Assembly (NCBI GenBank): GCA_963788585.1
Contig: CAWBHA010000003.1
Span: 1,178,001 to 1,242,000 of the forward strand
DNA: 64,000 nt
From: Bog-473 sp963788585
GTDB taxonomy: Bacteria > Actinomycetota > Acidimicrobiia > Acidimicrobiales > RAAP-2
Reading direction: 5' to 3'
This document shows positions 35,510 through 43,693 of this stretch, piece after piece (within the stretch, counting starts at the first letter, position 1; the number at the start of each line of letters is the position of its first letter). The notes beneath the pieces were generated by a model that did not search any database, was not told the DNA's origin, and saw only the letters and a list, made by a program, of their open reading frames with translations. The translations under genes and the position numbers were made by a program.

Positions 35510-36121
35510 ATGGGAAGGATCGTGGTGTCGGAGTTCGTCTCGCTTGACGGGGTGATGGAGGACCCGGGGGGTGCCGAGGGGACCCGTCACGCCGGTTGGA
35601 CCTTTCGCTTCGACAGGGGGCCCGAGGGCGACCGCTACAAGCTCGACGAGGTGCTCGCCGCGGAGGCCCTGCTTCTCGGCCGGGTGACGTACCAGGGCTT
35701 TGCCGCGGCGTGGCCCACCGTGGAGGACCCCGTGGGGTTCGCCGACAAGATGAACGCGATGCCCAAGTTCGTCGTTTCCAGCACGCTGCGCGACGCGGAC
35801 GCCACCTGGCACAACAGCACGGTCGTCCGCGGCGACGTCGTGGCCGACGTGCAGCAGCTCAAGAAGACGGTCGCCGGAGACCTCCTCGTCGCGGGGAGCG
35901 CCGCGCTGGTCCAGCTGCTCGTCGAGCACGACCTGGTCGACGAGTACCGGATGATGGTGTTCCCGATCGTCCTCGGGAGCGGCAAGCGGCTGTTCGGCGA
36001 GGTCAGCGAGCCAACCGTGCTGCACCTGGACAGCGTGCAGTCGGTCGGCGACGGGATCGTCGTGCTCACGTACCACCCCACCAGGGACGACACCCCCACG
36101 GCGTCCTCGCGCCGGTCGTAA
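35510..36121 (+). CDS. DHFR-like / RibD C-terminal reductase-domain protein
   Basis: A 203-residue protein of the RibD-C/DHFR fold. GRIVVSEFVSLDGVMEDPGG is the typical opening. ALLLGRVTYQGFAAAWP is the NADPH-site strand and helix, and KFVVSSTL and LLVAGSAALVQLLVEHDLVDE follow. Such stand-alone proteins are common in actinobacteria and their substrates are mostly unknown. Ribosome site GGAGG just upstream. Confidence 0.88.
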   Translation: MGRIVVSEFVSLDGVMEDPGGAEGTRHAGWTFRFDRGPEGDRYKLDEVLAAEALLLGRVTYQGFAAAWPTVEDPVGFADKMNAMPKFVVSSTLRDADATWHNSTVVRGDVVADVQQLKKTVAGDLLVAGSAALVQLLVEHDLVDEYRMMVFPIVLGSGKRLFGEVSEPTVLHLDSVQSVGDGIVVLTYHPTRDDTPTASSRRS

Positions 36122-36172
36122 GCGCAGACCTACCCCGCGGCGGCCGGCTCGGTGACAGACTCGGGACCCGTC

Positions 36173-37048
36173 ATGCAGGTCCACCTCGTCGACGGCACCT
36201 ACGAGCTGTTCCGCCACTTCTACGGGGCGCCGCCGCACCGCAACGCCGCGGGACGCGAGGTGGCCGCCGCTCGGGGCGTCGTGGGCTCCGTGCTCCAACT
36301 GCTCGAGGAGGGCGCCACGCACGTCGGCGTGGCGACCGACCACGTCATCGAGTCCTTCCGCAACGATCTGTGGCCGGGCTACAAGACGGGCGAGGGAGTG
36401 GATCCCGATCTGTGGTCACAGGCCTGGCCCCTGGAAGAGGCCCTGTCCGCCCTCGGCGTCGGGGTTTGGGCGATGGTCGAGGTGGAGGCGGATGACGCCC
36501 TCGCCAGCGCGGCCGCGGTGGCCGACGACGACGGGGCGGTCGGGCAGGTGATCATCTGCACGCCCGACAAGGACCTCGGCCAGTGCGTTCGGGGCACGCG
36601 GGTCGTCCAGCTGGACCGGCGCAAGGACCTCCTCATCGACGAAGCGGGGGTCGTGGGCAAGTTCGGAGTCGGCCCGTCGTCCATCGCCGACTACCTAGCG
36701 CTCGTCGGGGACAGTGCGGACGGGTTCCCCGGGCTGGCGGGATGGGGCGCGAAGTCCGCCGCCACCGTTCTGGCTCGCTGGGTCCACCTCGAAGACATCC
36801 CCGTCGATGTGGCCGACTGGGACGTCTCGGTGCGCGGCGCGGCCAAGCTCGCGGTGACGTTGCAGGAGAGCCAGGATGCGGCGCGCCTCTTCAAGGATCT
36901 CGCCACACTGCGAGTCGACCGCTCGTTGCTCGGCGACGTTGACGATCTGCGTTGGCAGGGGCCGACGGACGATTTCGCCCGGGTCTGCGCCGAGCTCGAC
37001 GCGCCGGGTCTGGGCCGACGGGCCGAGAAGCTCGCCGCGGCACGCTGA
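36173..37048 (+). CDS. Free-standing 5'-3' exonuclease (FEN/PIN-like, Pol I N-domain homologue)
   Basis: MQVHLVDGTYELFRHFYG begins the fold with the first metal Asp. VEVEADDALASAA and VIICTPDKDLGQCV hold the acidic cluster. LVGDSADGFPGLAGWGAKSAATVL is the helix-hairpin-helix DNA-binding segment. 291 residues. There is no polymerase domain, so it acts alone, probably on flaps or RNA primers. GTG 36152 is an alternative start seven codons earlier. Confidence 0.87.
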   Translation: MQVHLVDGTYELFRHFYGAPPHRNAAGREVAAARGVVGSVLQLLEEGATHVGVATDHVIESFRNDLWPGYKTGEGVDPDLWSQAWPLEEALSALGVGVWAMVEVEADDALASAAAVADDDGAVGQVIICTPDKDLGQCVRGTRVVQLDRRKDLLIDEAGVVGKFGVGPSSIADYLALVGDSADGFPGLAGWGAKSAATVLARWVHLEDIPVDVADWDVSVRGAAKLAVTLQESQDAARLFKDLATLRVDRSLLGDVDDLRWQGPTDDFARVCAELDAPGLGRRAEKLAAAR

Positions 37049-37069
37049 CGACGGCAGCACGATGCTCGT

Positions 37070-37303
37070 ATGAGCGCAGGGAGGACGATGTCGGGTCACC
37101 AGGAATTCCGAGCACTCACGGCCGATCAGGTCCGCGTTGCTGCGACGCATCTCGCCGAGATGCAGAAGTGGGCCCGGGAGGCGTATCTCGGCACCCGTCA
37201 CCTCGAGGAGGTCCGGCCGATGTGGGACCGCTACTTCGAGGCGGAGCACGAGCTGCACTGGATCGTCCCGCCGGCCACGGAGCCCGAGCAGGGGCCGGGT
37301 TAG
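37070..37303 (+). CDS. Hypothetical 77-residue protein
   Basis: A short open frame follows the exonuclease by 21 bases. FRALTADQVRVAATHLAEMQ and a segment with WDRYFEAEHELHWIVPP look protein-like, with helical character and Trp residues. No family recognised. Confidence 0.45.
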   Translation: MSAGRTMSGHQEFRALTADQVRVAATHLAEMQKWAREAYLGTRHLEEVRPMWDRYFEAEHELHWIVPPATEPEQGPG

Positions 37304-37352
37304 GCGCAAGGCCCCGAGCACGAGCGGGCACGTGGACCTACGCTCGCCATTG

Positions 37353-37820
37353 GTGATGCTCCGGAACGTGGGGGTGTGCATCTGTTGGCTGGTGGCGACG
37401 GGTGCGGTGGTGCTCGCGCCGTCCGACTTGGTGGCGGGCGCGTCGTCGCCGAGCGGGGCGAACGTGATCTTCAGCGGGTCGGTCAGCGGTCATCTCACGA
37501 CCCCGACCTCGGACTGTTCCGACGTGACGTCCAAGTCGGGAGAGATCGACTTCTTCCATTCGCTGAAGGGTCACTCGGGGAACGAGTGGTCGCTGTTCTT
37601 CACCTCCCCACACAGCGGGACATGGAAGCCGACGGGGCTCGCGGGATCCTCGTCCTTCAGTCTCGAGGACAACGGCAGCATTTCGATCTCATGGGACACC
37701 AAGTCCGGCAGCTTCACCGTCAAAGACAACACCGGGAGCGTGCATGTCACGCTCGAGCCGGAGCCCGGCTCGAGCGGACACGGGCTGGTGCACGTGCAGG
37801 GGACGTGGAACTGCCCCTGA
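37353..37820 (+). CDS. Secreted hypothetical protein
   Basis: A signal peptide (VGVCICWLVATGAVVLAPSDLVAGASS) is followed by a beta-rich domain of about 125 residues with NVIFSGSVSGHL, GSFTVKDNTGSVHVTLEP and a C-terminal HVQGTWNCP. Two mature Cys could pair. GTG 37353 lies eight bases after TACGCT (37339-37344), a leaderless arrangement; ATG 37356 is the next codon. Not recognised. Confidence 0.65.
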   Translation: MMLRNVGVCICWLVATGAVVLAPSDLVAGASSPSGANVIFSGSVSGHLTTPTSDCSDVTSKSGEIDFFHSLKGHSGNEWSLFFTSPHSGTWKPTGLAGSSSFSLEDNGSISISWDTKSGSFTVKDNTGSVHVTLEPEPGSSGHGLVHVQGTWNCP

Positions 37821-38124
37821 GGGAAACGCACGGGTCGCGTCGAACGACGGTATGGCAGGGGCGCCCGATGCCACACGTGGGTTCGTCCCCCTACAGCCGC
37901 ACAAGCGCTTAAAACTGACAGACATCGCGGAGAGCATGAGACGTCTTTCAAACCCTCCGAGGGTGCTGAACCGGCTGTTGGACCAAGTCACTTGAGACAC
38001 CAGCAACCCTGTGGCTGTTCGTTGTCCCAACTAAAGATGAGTTTCAAGCACATCTAGAACAGGAACGAAACCGTGCCAGCAAGGGAACTACACAAGGGCT
38101 CTGGCTGACGGAGGCCAGGTTCGG
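37821..38124. other. 304-base convergent intergenic region
   Basis: Lower GC than the flanks, between the ends of a plus and a minus gene. Short frames occur, but none with a ribosome site or familiar sequence. No clear terminator hairpin was found by eye. Confidence 0.5.
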
Positions 38125-39741
38125 TTACGGGACGCCGACGAGACTCTGTCGAACATCAACGAGCGCTTCTTGCACGTACTGCGGACAGAAATACCTCGTA
38201 GAGAAGATCGCCGCCAGGTACGCCTCGAAGGGATCCAGGCCTCGTTTCCGGAATGACTGCAGCATCTGGCGAACATCTTGATGCCTTTCGAGATCATGGC
38301 AGGCCACCTGTCCGTCGGCGAGTGTTTTCGAGTAAGAGTCGCTTGGGAACGACCCACTCACCTTGTGGACGAGATAGACGTACGCCGCCTTCGGCTGTGT
38401 CGGAAGCTTCGGGTCATTGCCGTAAAGCACACCTTCGGCCAGAGCGGCTGCCGCATCGCCTTGCGCGAGACGGGGCAGTTGTCTGGTCGGGAACGCCAGC
38501 AGGTTGACGTAAAGCCGGCGCTGGGCCAGGTCGCCCGCCTGTCCCGGGTCCAGTCCGTGATGGACCATCCAGACGAGACCGCCAGCCTGGAAGAACTCCT
38601 CTCCTCCCGGCCCAGGGTCTGTTTGGCGCCCACCAGACGAGGAGAGCCAGGCGTGGCTCAGCGGTTTGGTGCAAGGGCCGACGACTGAGGTGCATTCCGC
38701 GATTCCGATCCCGTAATTGTCGGTGCCCCACTCGTTCGCCGAATAGAAGAGCCAGAACTTGCCGCTCGACTCGACCATGGCAGGGCCTTCGACCAGTCCG
38801 CCCTCCCAGGGCTGTGAAGCCCCGATCAGTCGGTGGGCCGGACCCGCAACCGCTAGGCCAGAAGCTGCAAGCTGCTGGGAGTAGATAATCGAGGGAAGGT
38901 CGCAGCAATCGCCGTCACTCTTCCAGAGCAACCAGGGCGTCCCGTTCTGCCCCACGAAGATGCTCGGATCGATTGCACCACCTTGACCCGCGGGGCAGAT
39001 GAACGCAGAGGACGAGTCGTCGACGTAGGGGCCGGTCGGGATTGTGCTCGTAGCTGCGGAAATGCACATTGCGCTCGTTGGGCCCTTGGCGGTGCGGATG
39101 CATCCCTTTGCCGACGGATTTGCCATGCAATCGAGCGGATGGGTCGCCGGGGTCGAGTAGTACATCACGTAGGTACCGTCGGGCCGGGCCCACACAGACG
39201 GAGCCCACTGGTAGCCCGAAACCGTCCACTTCGGCAGCCGAGGCAAGGCGTCACCGACGTAGTAGCCCTGGAATGCGGAGCTCTGCGTCAGCTGGATCTC
39301 GGGGATGTGGGCAGCCGGAGCGTAGCGCGAGGCGCTCGTGTCCGAGGCAAAGAGGTAGAGGGCATTGGCCGTCTTCAGCGCGGAGGGGTCAGCGAAGTCA
39401 CCATTGAAGATCGGGCTGCCGTCCCGCAGTGCGTTGAAGACGTCGAGCTGGACCGCATTCGAGCGGGAGGGGTGGAAGGCCTGCGGCCCGAGCGTGGGTG
39501 CGCGTCCGGCCGACACGGGCGGCTGACCTGCACGGGCCTTCGGTTCGACCGAGACGCCGAGCGGCCGAGGCTTGGAAGCTCCCGCCGTGACCGATCCACC
39601 GACGGCGAGAAGTCCGCCCATGAAAGCAAGCGCCAGCACCACTCGTCCGATCGATCGGTGGCAAGGACGGAGTGACCACGACGCTCGGCGACAGCGCGCT
39701 CGTCGCGTGCCTTGCTCGTCCACCTGGGGAGGCATCGCCAC
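38125..39741 (-). CDS. Secreted GH43-like glycoside hydrolase with DUF732-like C-terminal domain
   Basis: A long N-region and a signal helix (VVLALAFMGGLLAVGGSVTAGA) come first. The five-bladed propeller follows, with candidate catalytic acids in NGDFADPSALK (general base), AIDPSIFVGQNG (pKa modulator) and EGPAMVESSGKFWLFYS (general acid). These are the GH43/GH62-type positions, so an arabinan- or xylan-active enzyme is inferred. The last ~80 residues form a helical domain with Cys in QVACHDL and YFCPQYVQEAL, like DUF732 of actinobacteria. 538 residues in all. GC is somewhat lower than the neighbours, perhaps acquired. Confidence 0.75.
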   Translation of the reverse strand: MAMPPQVDEQGTRRARCRRASWSLRPCHRSIGRVVLALAFMGGLLAVGGSVTAGASKPRPLGVSVEPKARAGQPPVSAGRAPTLGPQAFHPSRSNAVQLDVFNALRDGSPIFNGDFADPSALKTANALYLFASDTSASRYAPAAHIPEIQLTQSSAFQGYYVGDALPRLPKWTVSGYQWAPSVWARPDGTYVMYYSTPATHPLDCMANPSAKGCIRTAKGPTSAMCISAATSTIPTGPYVDDSSSAFICPAGQGGAIDPSIFVGQNGTPWLLWKSDGDCCDLPSIIYSQQLAASGLAVAGPAHRLIGASQPWEGGLVEGPAMVESSGKFWLFYSANEWGTDNYGIGIAECTSVVGPCTKPLSHAWLSSSGGRQTDPGPGGEEFFQAGGLVWMVHHGLDPGQAGDLAQRRLYVNLLAFPTRQLPRLAQGDAAAALAEGVLYGNDPKLPTQPKAAYVYLVHKVSGSFPSDSYSKTLADGQVACHDLERHQDVRQMLQSFRKRGLDPFEAYLAAIFSTRYFCPQYVQEALVDVRQSLVGVP

Positions 39742-39781
39742 GTTCGAGCGTCCGAGGATCGAGAGTCAGCAAACGGCAGGC

Positions 39782-40420
39782 TTACGCCTTGACGCCCTGC
39801 GAAAGGCTCTTGTCGTCCGATACGCGCATGAGCGCCTCCACGGCACCGACGTGCGCCTTCACGTCGGCGCTTCCGGCTAGTGCGCGCTGTGCCACGAATC
39901 CGAGGGTTATCGACGTCAGGAGCTGCGCCAACGCTTCGGGGTCCGTGTCCGCATCGAAGGTTCCAGCGGCCTGCCACCGGGTCACGGCGTCAGAGAACAG
40001 GCGTCGCAGTCCGGCGTACGAGGCGCGCGTGGCCGCCTTGAGCTCGGGGTCGCTCTGGGAGTGACTCCAGCCGTGGAGGGAGACGAGGAGGCGGTCGATG
40101 TCGCCCTTGCGGTGACGGCCGAAACCGGTGACGGCGCGGAGAACCTGCTGGAGGAACTCAGGGAAGGGCGGAGGCTCTGGATTCGTCAGGATCGGCGCGA
40201 GGTCCTCGGCCATTGCCGCCGTCCCATCGGTCACCACGGCGCTGATGATCTGGTCCTTGCCCTTGAAATACCCGTAGACAGCGCCGGTCGAAAGACCCGA
40301 GCGGGCGATGATCATCTCCATCGACACGGCCTCGAGGCCGTGCTCTTGGAGGCACGCGCGGCCAGCCTCGAGGATCTGTTCGCGGCGAGCCTCTCGGCGT
40401 TCATCAGTCAGTCGTGGCAT
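39782..40420 (-). CDS. TetR-family repressor
   Basis: ARREQILEAGRACLQEHGLE and SMEMIIARSGLSTGAVYGYF form the DNA-binding domain, and the rest is a typical ligand domain (~150 residues). ATG 40420 is six bases from a TATCCT -10 element, so leaderless; the frame extends to 40456. Divergent from a DHA2 transporter across two GAATATTC sites, which it probably occupies. Confidence 0.9.
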   Translation of the reverse strand: MPRLTDERREARREQILEAGRACLQEHGLEAVSMEMIIARSGLSTGAVYGYFKGKDQIISAVVTDGTAAMAEDLAPILTNPEPPPFPEFLQQVLRAVTGFGRHRKGDIDRLLVSLHGWSHSQSDPELKAATRASYAGLRRLFSDAVTRWQAAGTFDADTDPEALAQLLTSITLGFVAQRALAGSADVKAHVGAVEALMRVSDDKSLSQGVKA

Positions 40421-40426
40421 GGGAGC

Positions 40427-40432
40427 AGGATA
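40427..40432 (-). promoter_or_regulatory. Candidate -10 element (TATCCT) of the tetR gene
   Basis: On the minus strand TATCCT precedes ATG 40420 by six bases, the leaderless pattern. Confidence 0.45.
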
Positions 40433-40445
40433 TCGCAAAAAGAAC

Positions 40446-40496
40446 GAATATTCCATCTTGACATCGGGAGGGACTCCTGTTACAAAACGAATATTC
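40446..40496 (+). promoter_or_regulatory. Two GAATATTC operators flanking a TTGACA-N17-TACAAA promoter
   Basis: TTGACA at 40458-40463 and TACAAA at 40481-40486 are spaced 17 bases and face the DHA2 gene. Identical ACGAATATTCC sequences, each with palindrome GAATATTC, lie just upstream of the -35 (40446-40453) and just downstream of the -10 (40489-40496). Their centres are 43 bases apart, about four helical turns, so one repressor could clamp both. Confidence 0.7.
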
Positions 40497-40519
40497 CTTC
40501 AATTCAGGAGATCCAGACC

Positions 40520-42058
40520 ATGTCCAGTGCCTTCGAGAACGCCAAGAAGCCGATCAACCGCTCTGCCATCACCGTCGTCGTCTGCATCGCTCTCGGCGCC
40601 GTGTCGGCGGCCATGGCCTCACTCAACGTTGCCATCCCCGACCTGGTCCGGAGCACGCACGCCACCCAGACCCAGCTCGAGTGGATCATCGACGCCTACC
40701 TGCTGGTGTTCTCCGTCATGCTGCTCGCCGCTGGGGCTCTCGGGGACCGTTACGGCCGCCGCAAAGCCCTCATCGCAGGGCTGCTCGTCTTCGGCGGAGC
40801 GTCGGCAGTGGCCATGGCGGTGTCCTCGGCCAACGAGCTGATCGTGTTGCGAGGGCTCATCGGATTCGGCGCAGCGTTCGTCATGCCGGCCACTCTGTCG
40901 ACGATCACGGGAACATTTCCTCCGGCCGAGCGGACGAAGGCGGTCAGTGTCTGGGCAGCGGTGGCCGGTGGGAGTGCGATCTTGGGATTGCTGTGCTGTG
41001 GCGTCCTCTTGGAATGGTTCTCCTGGCGCTCCGCCTTCGCCGTCAACGTCGTCCTGGCGATCATCGCCCTGGCCGGCACCTTCCGCTTCGTCCCTGAGTC
41101 CTCAGAAGCCGACGCTCCGGCCTTGGATAAGGGTGGTGCGCTCCTCGCCATGGTCGGACTCGTCGCCCTCGTCTTCAGCATCATCGAGGCGCCCGATGCC
41201 GGATGGGCCAGCGCCCGCACCCTCGGTGGCCTGGCGGCTGGCATGGTTGCGCTCGCAGCCTTCGTTCTCTACGAGTTCCACCAAGAGCACCCCCTCCTCG
41301 ACCCGCGCCTGTTCTCCAACCGGAGGCTTTCCGCCGGCAGCCTGTCGATCTGCATACAGTTCTTTGCCTTCTTTGGGTTCACCTTCGTCTCCTTGCAGTA
41401 CCTCGAAGGCGTTCGTGGTTACACCGCACTCGTTGCCGCGCTAGCTGTGCTGCCTCTCTCGGCGACGATGATGCCCGCCGCCAGGCTCACCCCACGTCTG
41501 GTCTCGCGGTTCGGTGCCCGCTTCGTCTGCGTGAGCGGGCTCCTTCTCGTCGCGGCCGGTCTGCTCATCATCTCGCGGATCGGAACCGACACGCCGTACT
41601 GGCTGATGTTGGCGGGTCTTGTGCCGCTCGGTGTGGGCATGGGGGCGGCCATGACGCCGGCCACGACCGCCATCACCGAAGCCTTGCCGCAAGCGGAGCA
41701 AGGTGTCGGCTCAGCGCTCAACGACCTCTCGCGCGAGGTCGGTGGGGCCCTGGGCACCGCAGTTATCGGCAGCGTTGTTACAGCGGTCTACAGCTCGAGC
41801 CTGCAGATCCCGGGCGCGCCGGCCCCGTTGGTGGCCAAGGCGCGGTCGTCTTTCGCCGTGGCCATCCACGCTGGCGGATCGACCGGGGCTCATGCCCAGA
41901 CCGCCTTCGTCGACGGCATCCACACCGGGCTGCTCTATGCGGCAGGGGCCGCCATCGTCGCGGCGTGCAGCGTGGCCATCCTTCTGCGACGCGACGCCAA
42001 GGTCCCCCACGTCACTGACGAGCTCGAGCACCGGCAGCTGGTCTCCGTGGCGGGGTAG
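40520..42058 (+). CDS. DHA2-type MFS efflux transporter
   Basis: Intact 512-residue, 14-helix pump. Helix 1 reads ALGAVSAAMASLNVAIPDLV, then WIIDAYLLVFSVMLLAAGALGDRYGRRK with motif A, and VAGGSAILGLLCCGVLLEWFSWR with motif C. The last helix AAIVAACSVAILLRR ends the membrane domain. AGGAG lies ten bases before ATG 40520. Expected to be repressed by the divergent TetR. Confidence 0.93.
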   Translation: MSSAFENAKKPINRSAITVVVCIALGAVSAAMASLNVAIPDLVRSTHATQTQLEWIIDAYLLVFSVMLLAAGALGDRYGRRKALIAGLLVFGGASAVAMAVSSANELIVLRGLIGFGAAFVMPATLSTITGTFPPAERTKAVSVWAAVAGGSAILGLLCCGVLLEWFSWRSAFAVNVVLAIIALAGTFRFVPESSEADAPALDKGGALLAMVGLVALVFSIIEAPDAGWASARTLGGLAAGMVALAAFVLYEFHQEHPLLDPRLFSNRRLSAGSLSICIQFFAFFGFTFVSLQYLEGVRGYTALVAALAVLPLSATMMPAARLTPRLVSRFGARFVCVSGLLLVAAGLLIISRIGTDTPYWLMLAGLVPLGVGMGAAMTPATTAITEALPQAEQGVGSALNDLSREVGGALGTAVIGSVVTAVYSSSLQIPGAPAPLVAKARSSFAVAIHAGGSTGAHAQTAFVDGIHTGLLYAAGAAIVAACSVAILLRRDAKVPHVTDELEHRQLVSVAG

Positions 42059-42177
42059 GCGTCCGAGGCCCAGCCTGGGATTCACGTCGAGTCACCAACT
42101 CGAAAGTCCGTCCTTCAGCCCCGGGGTGGTTGTTCAGCTACCGCCCTCTAGACCCGACGATGTTTCCCAACTATCGG

Positions 42178-42498
42178 TCAGGTATGGGCACAGTTGACTG
42201 CAGTCTGGTGGAACTTGAGCGTGTCGTCATCAGACGTCTCATGCGCATACCTGAAGAGCGTCTCTATGCATCGGTAGGCAACCCCAGCACGTTGAGCTAG
42301 ACCTGGCCAGGCTTGAGTGATCTGTTTCCGGCGTCGGATCAGTTCATCAAGCGGTACCTGGTGCCCAGTCTCGAAGAACTGATGAGCGTCCCATTGTTGG
42401 GTAGGGGAGGCGATGCAGAACACGACTCGGTAGTCCTGCCACAGAAGCTTCAGTAGCAGGTGTCGTCTTAGATACTCATGATTGGGCAGCCTTGACAT
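42178..42498 (-). CDS. Hypothetical protein of the low-GC island
   Basis: A 106-residue protein, Trp/His-rich, with HEYLRRHLLLKLLWQDYRVV and WPGLAQRAGVAYRCIETLFRYA, mostly helical. Its start overlaps the end of the nucleotidyltransferase gene. It could be the C-terminal helical domain of that protein separated by an indel, but I cannot show this. Base composition is well below the window average. Confidence 0.5.
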   Translation of the reverse strand: MSRLPNHEYLRRHLLLKLLWQDYRVVFCIASPTQQWDAHQFFETGHQVPLDELIRRRKQITQAWPGLAQRAGVAYRCIETLFRYAHETSDDDTLKFHQTAVNCAHT

Positions 42499-42972
42499 TC
42501 AGTGACCTCACCGCTCCGCGTTCAAATTCTTGGCAGCAGCGTCCAGGCGATGAAAGCAATCCATCGGGGTCATAGTTGATGATGCAGCCATGCGCCACGA
42601 TTCTGGCCGAGTCTTCTTCGAGGGGGTCTGTTGCTGCCCAGGACTCCGGGGCAAAGCCAAATTTGACTTCCAGACCTGCATTCAAGCGAACTCGGCGCTC
42701 AGTAGCGAGAGACCCCAAGCTTGGGTCCGGACGATAGGTGCATCCTCCCCAACAGCATCCCGTATCCAACTGCTGTCAGACACGTACTGGTCTCTCTGGT
42801 CAGTCAGGATCACAAGGTCAACATCGGACTCGAGCGTTGCCTGGTGTCTGGCCCAGGATCCAACAGTGGCGACGCCACGAATGTCTCCACGAGTCTCAGC
42901 CAAATGGCTGACTTGACTAGCTGCTTCTTCATGGGCAGCCTGCCGTTGCAGATGTGTGCCACCGCTAACCAT
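42476..42972 (-). CDS. Nucleotidyltransferase-fold protein, frameshifted
   Basis: GVATVGSWARHQATLESDVD followed by LVILTD is the hG[GS]-x-D-x-D signature of the pol-beta superfamily. The frame breaks near 42712: one frame ends in AWGLSLLSAEFA, the other continues with SLATERRVRLNAGLEVKFGF and AARIV-type sequence to 42476, where EVKFGF provides the third acidic residue. The ATG 42972 overlaps the kinase stop. Possible activities include aminoglycoside or tRNA nucleotidyl transfer, or an antitoxin-like MNT role; the sequence does not decide. Confidence 0.7.
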
Positions 42973-43606
42973 TGTCGTGTCGGTTCGCGGCCTTCCGGTC
43001 CAGTATCAGTTGGTCCTGGCAGGGCTTCGCCCCATCGAGAACGACATCGGCGTAGCTCGCTGGATTATCACGCGCTATGTAACCCTCTTCGTCCTTGTAC
43101 CACTGTTGCCATTTCTCGAGAATCTCCTCTTTCGTGCCTTGGTTCGCGTCACGGGTTAGTCCTCGTTCGAGACACACCTCCAGAGGTGTGTCGATGAAGA
43201 TGCCAAGTGTGAGGAACTGACGGAACTCCTTGCGAAGTGCACTCACACCTTCGAGGATCAGAACTTCGGTGACTGGTTGATCGACGACAGGCTTGGGATG
43301 ATGATCTGGCCACCAGGACGAACGGGGATAGTTGAGACTCTTCACTCCAGCCGAGATGGGTTCGAGTACTTGCTCGATAAGTTGTGGCCACCAATTCTTG
43401 GGATTGTCCCAACTGGCAAAGTCGTCGGTGTGAACGATCTCAGCCCTGAGCTGATGAGACAGCAGATCGGCCAGCGTTGACTTACCTGAACCACCATGAC
43501 CATCGATGCCAACGACCTTGGTCGAGGCTATTGCAGGAGACCTTGGAGCAAGCATGGCCTCTACTGATATCGGTTGTTCGTTAGATTCTTGGCATTGCCG
43601 GTACAT
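42965..43606 (-). CDS. Uridine-kinase-like P-loop kinase
   Basis: VVGIDGHGGSGKSTLADLLS is the Walker A region of the uridine kinase/phosphoribulokinase family. IVHTDDFASW has the DD that places the acceptor, and VLILEGVSALRKEF is the Walker B segment. A lid with Arg residues follows (CLERGLTRD). 213 residues. ATG 43606 overlaps one arm of a 10-bp inverted repeat; ATG 43555 is another possible start. First gene of a three-gene run with lower GC. Confidence 0.82.
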   Translation of the reverse strand: MYRQCQESNEQPISVEAMLAPRSPAIASTKVVGIDGHGGSGKSTLADLLSHQLRAEIVHTDDFASWDNPKNWWPQLIEQVLEPISAGVKSLNYPRSSWWPDHHPKPVVDQPVTEVLILEGVSALRKEFRQFLTLGIFIDTPLEVCLERGLTRDANQGTKEEILEKWQQWYKDEEGYIARDNPASYADVVLDGAKPCQDQLILDRKAANRHDNG

Positions 43607-43646
43607 AGCTGCTCTTATAGACCCAGTGTCTCATGGATGTACCGGC
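43597..43646. repeat. Inverted repeat upstream of the kinase gene
   Basis: GCCGGTACAT (43597-43606) and ATGTACCGGC (43637-43646) are exact complements with a 30-base spacer. One arm covers the kinase start codon. It may be an operator, a leader hairpin or an old element end next to the IS3 terminus. Confidence 0.6.
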
Positions 43647-43693
43647 GAGTGACCTTGACCCCGTTTTCCGAGCCAGGTTTATAAGAGTCCAGC

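Noticed and set aside
37744..37995. 83-codon plus frame overlapping the secreted protein
   Set aside because: Most of it is antiframe to the secreted gene; the free part has no start or motif.
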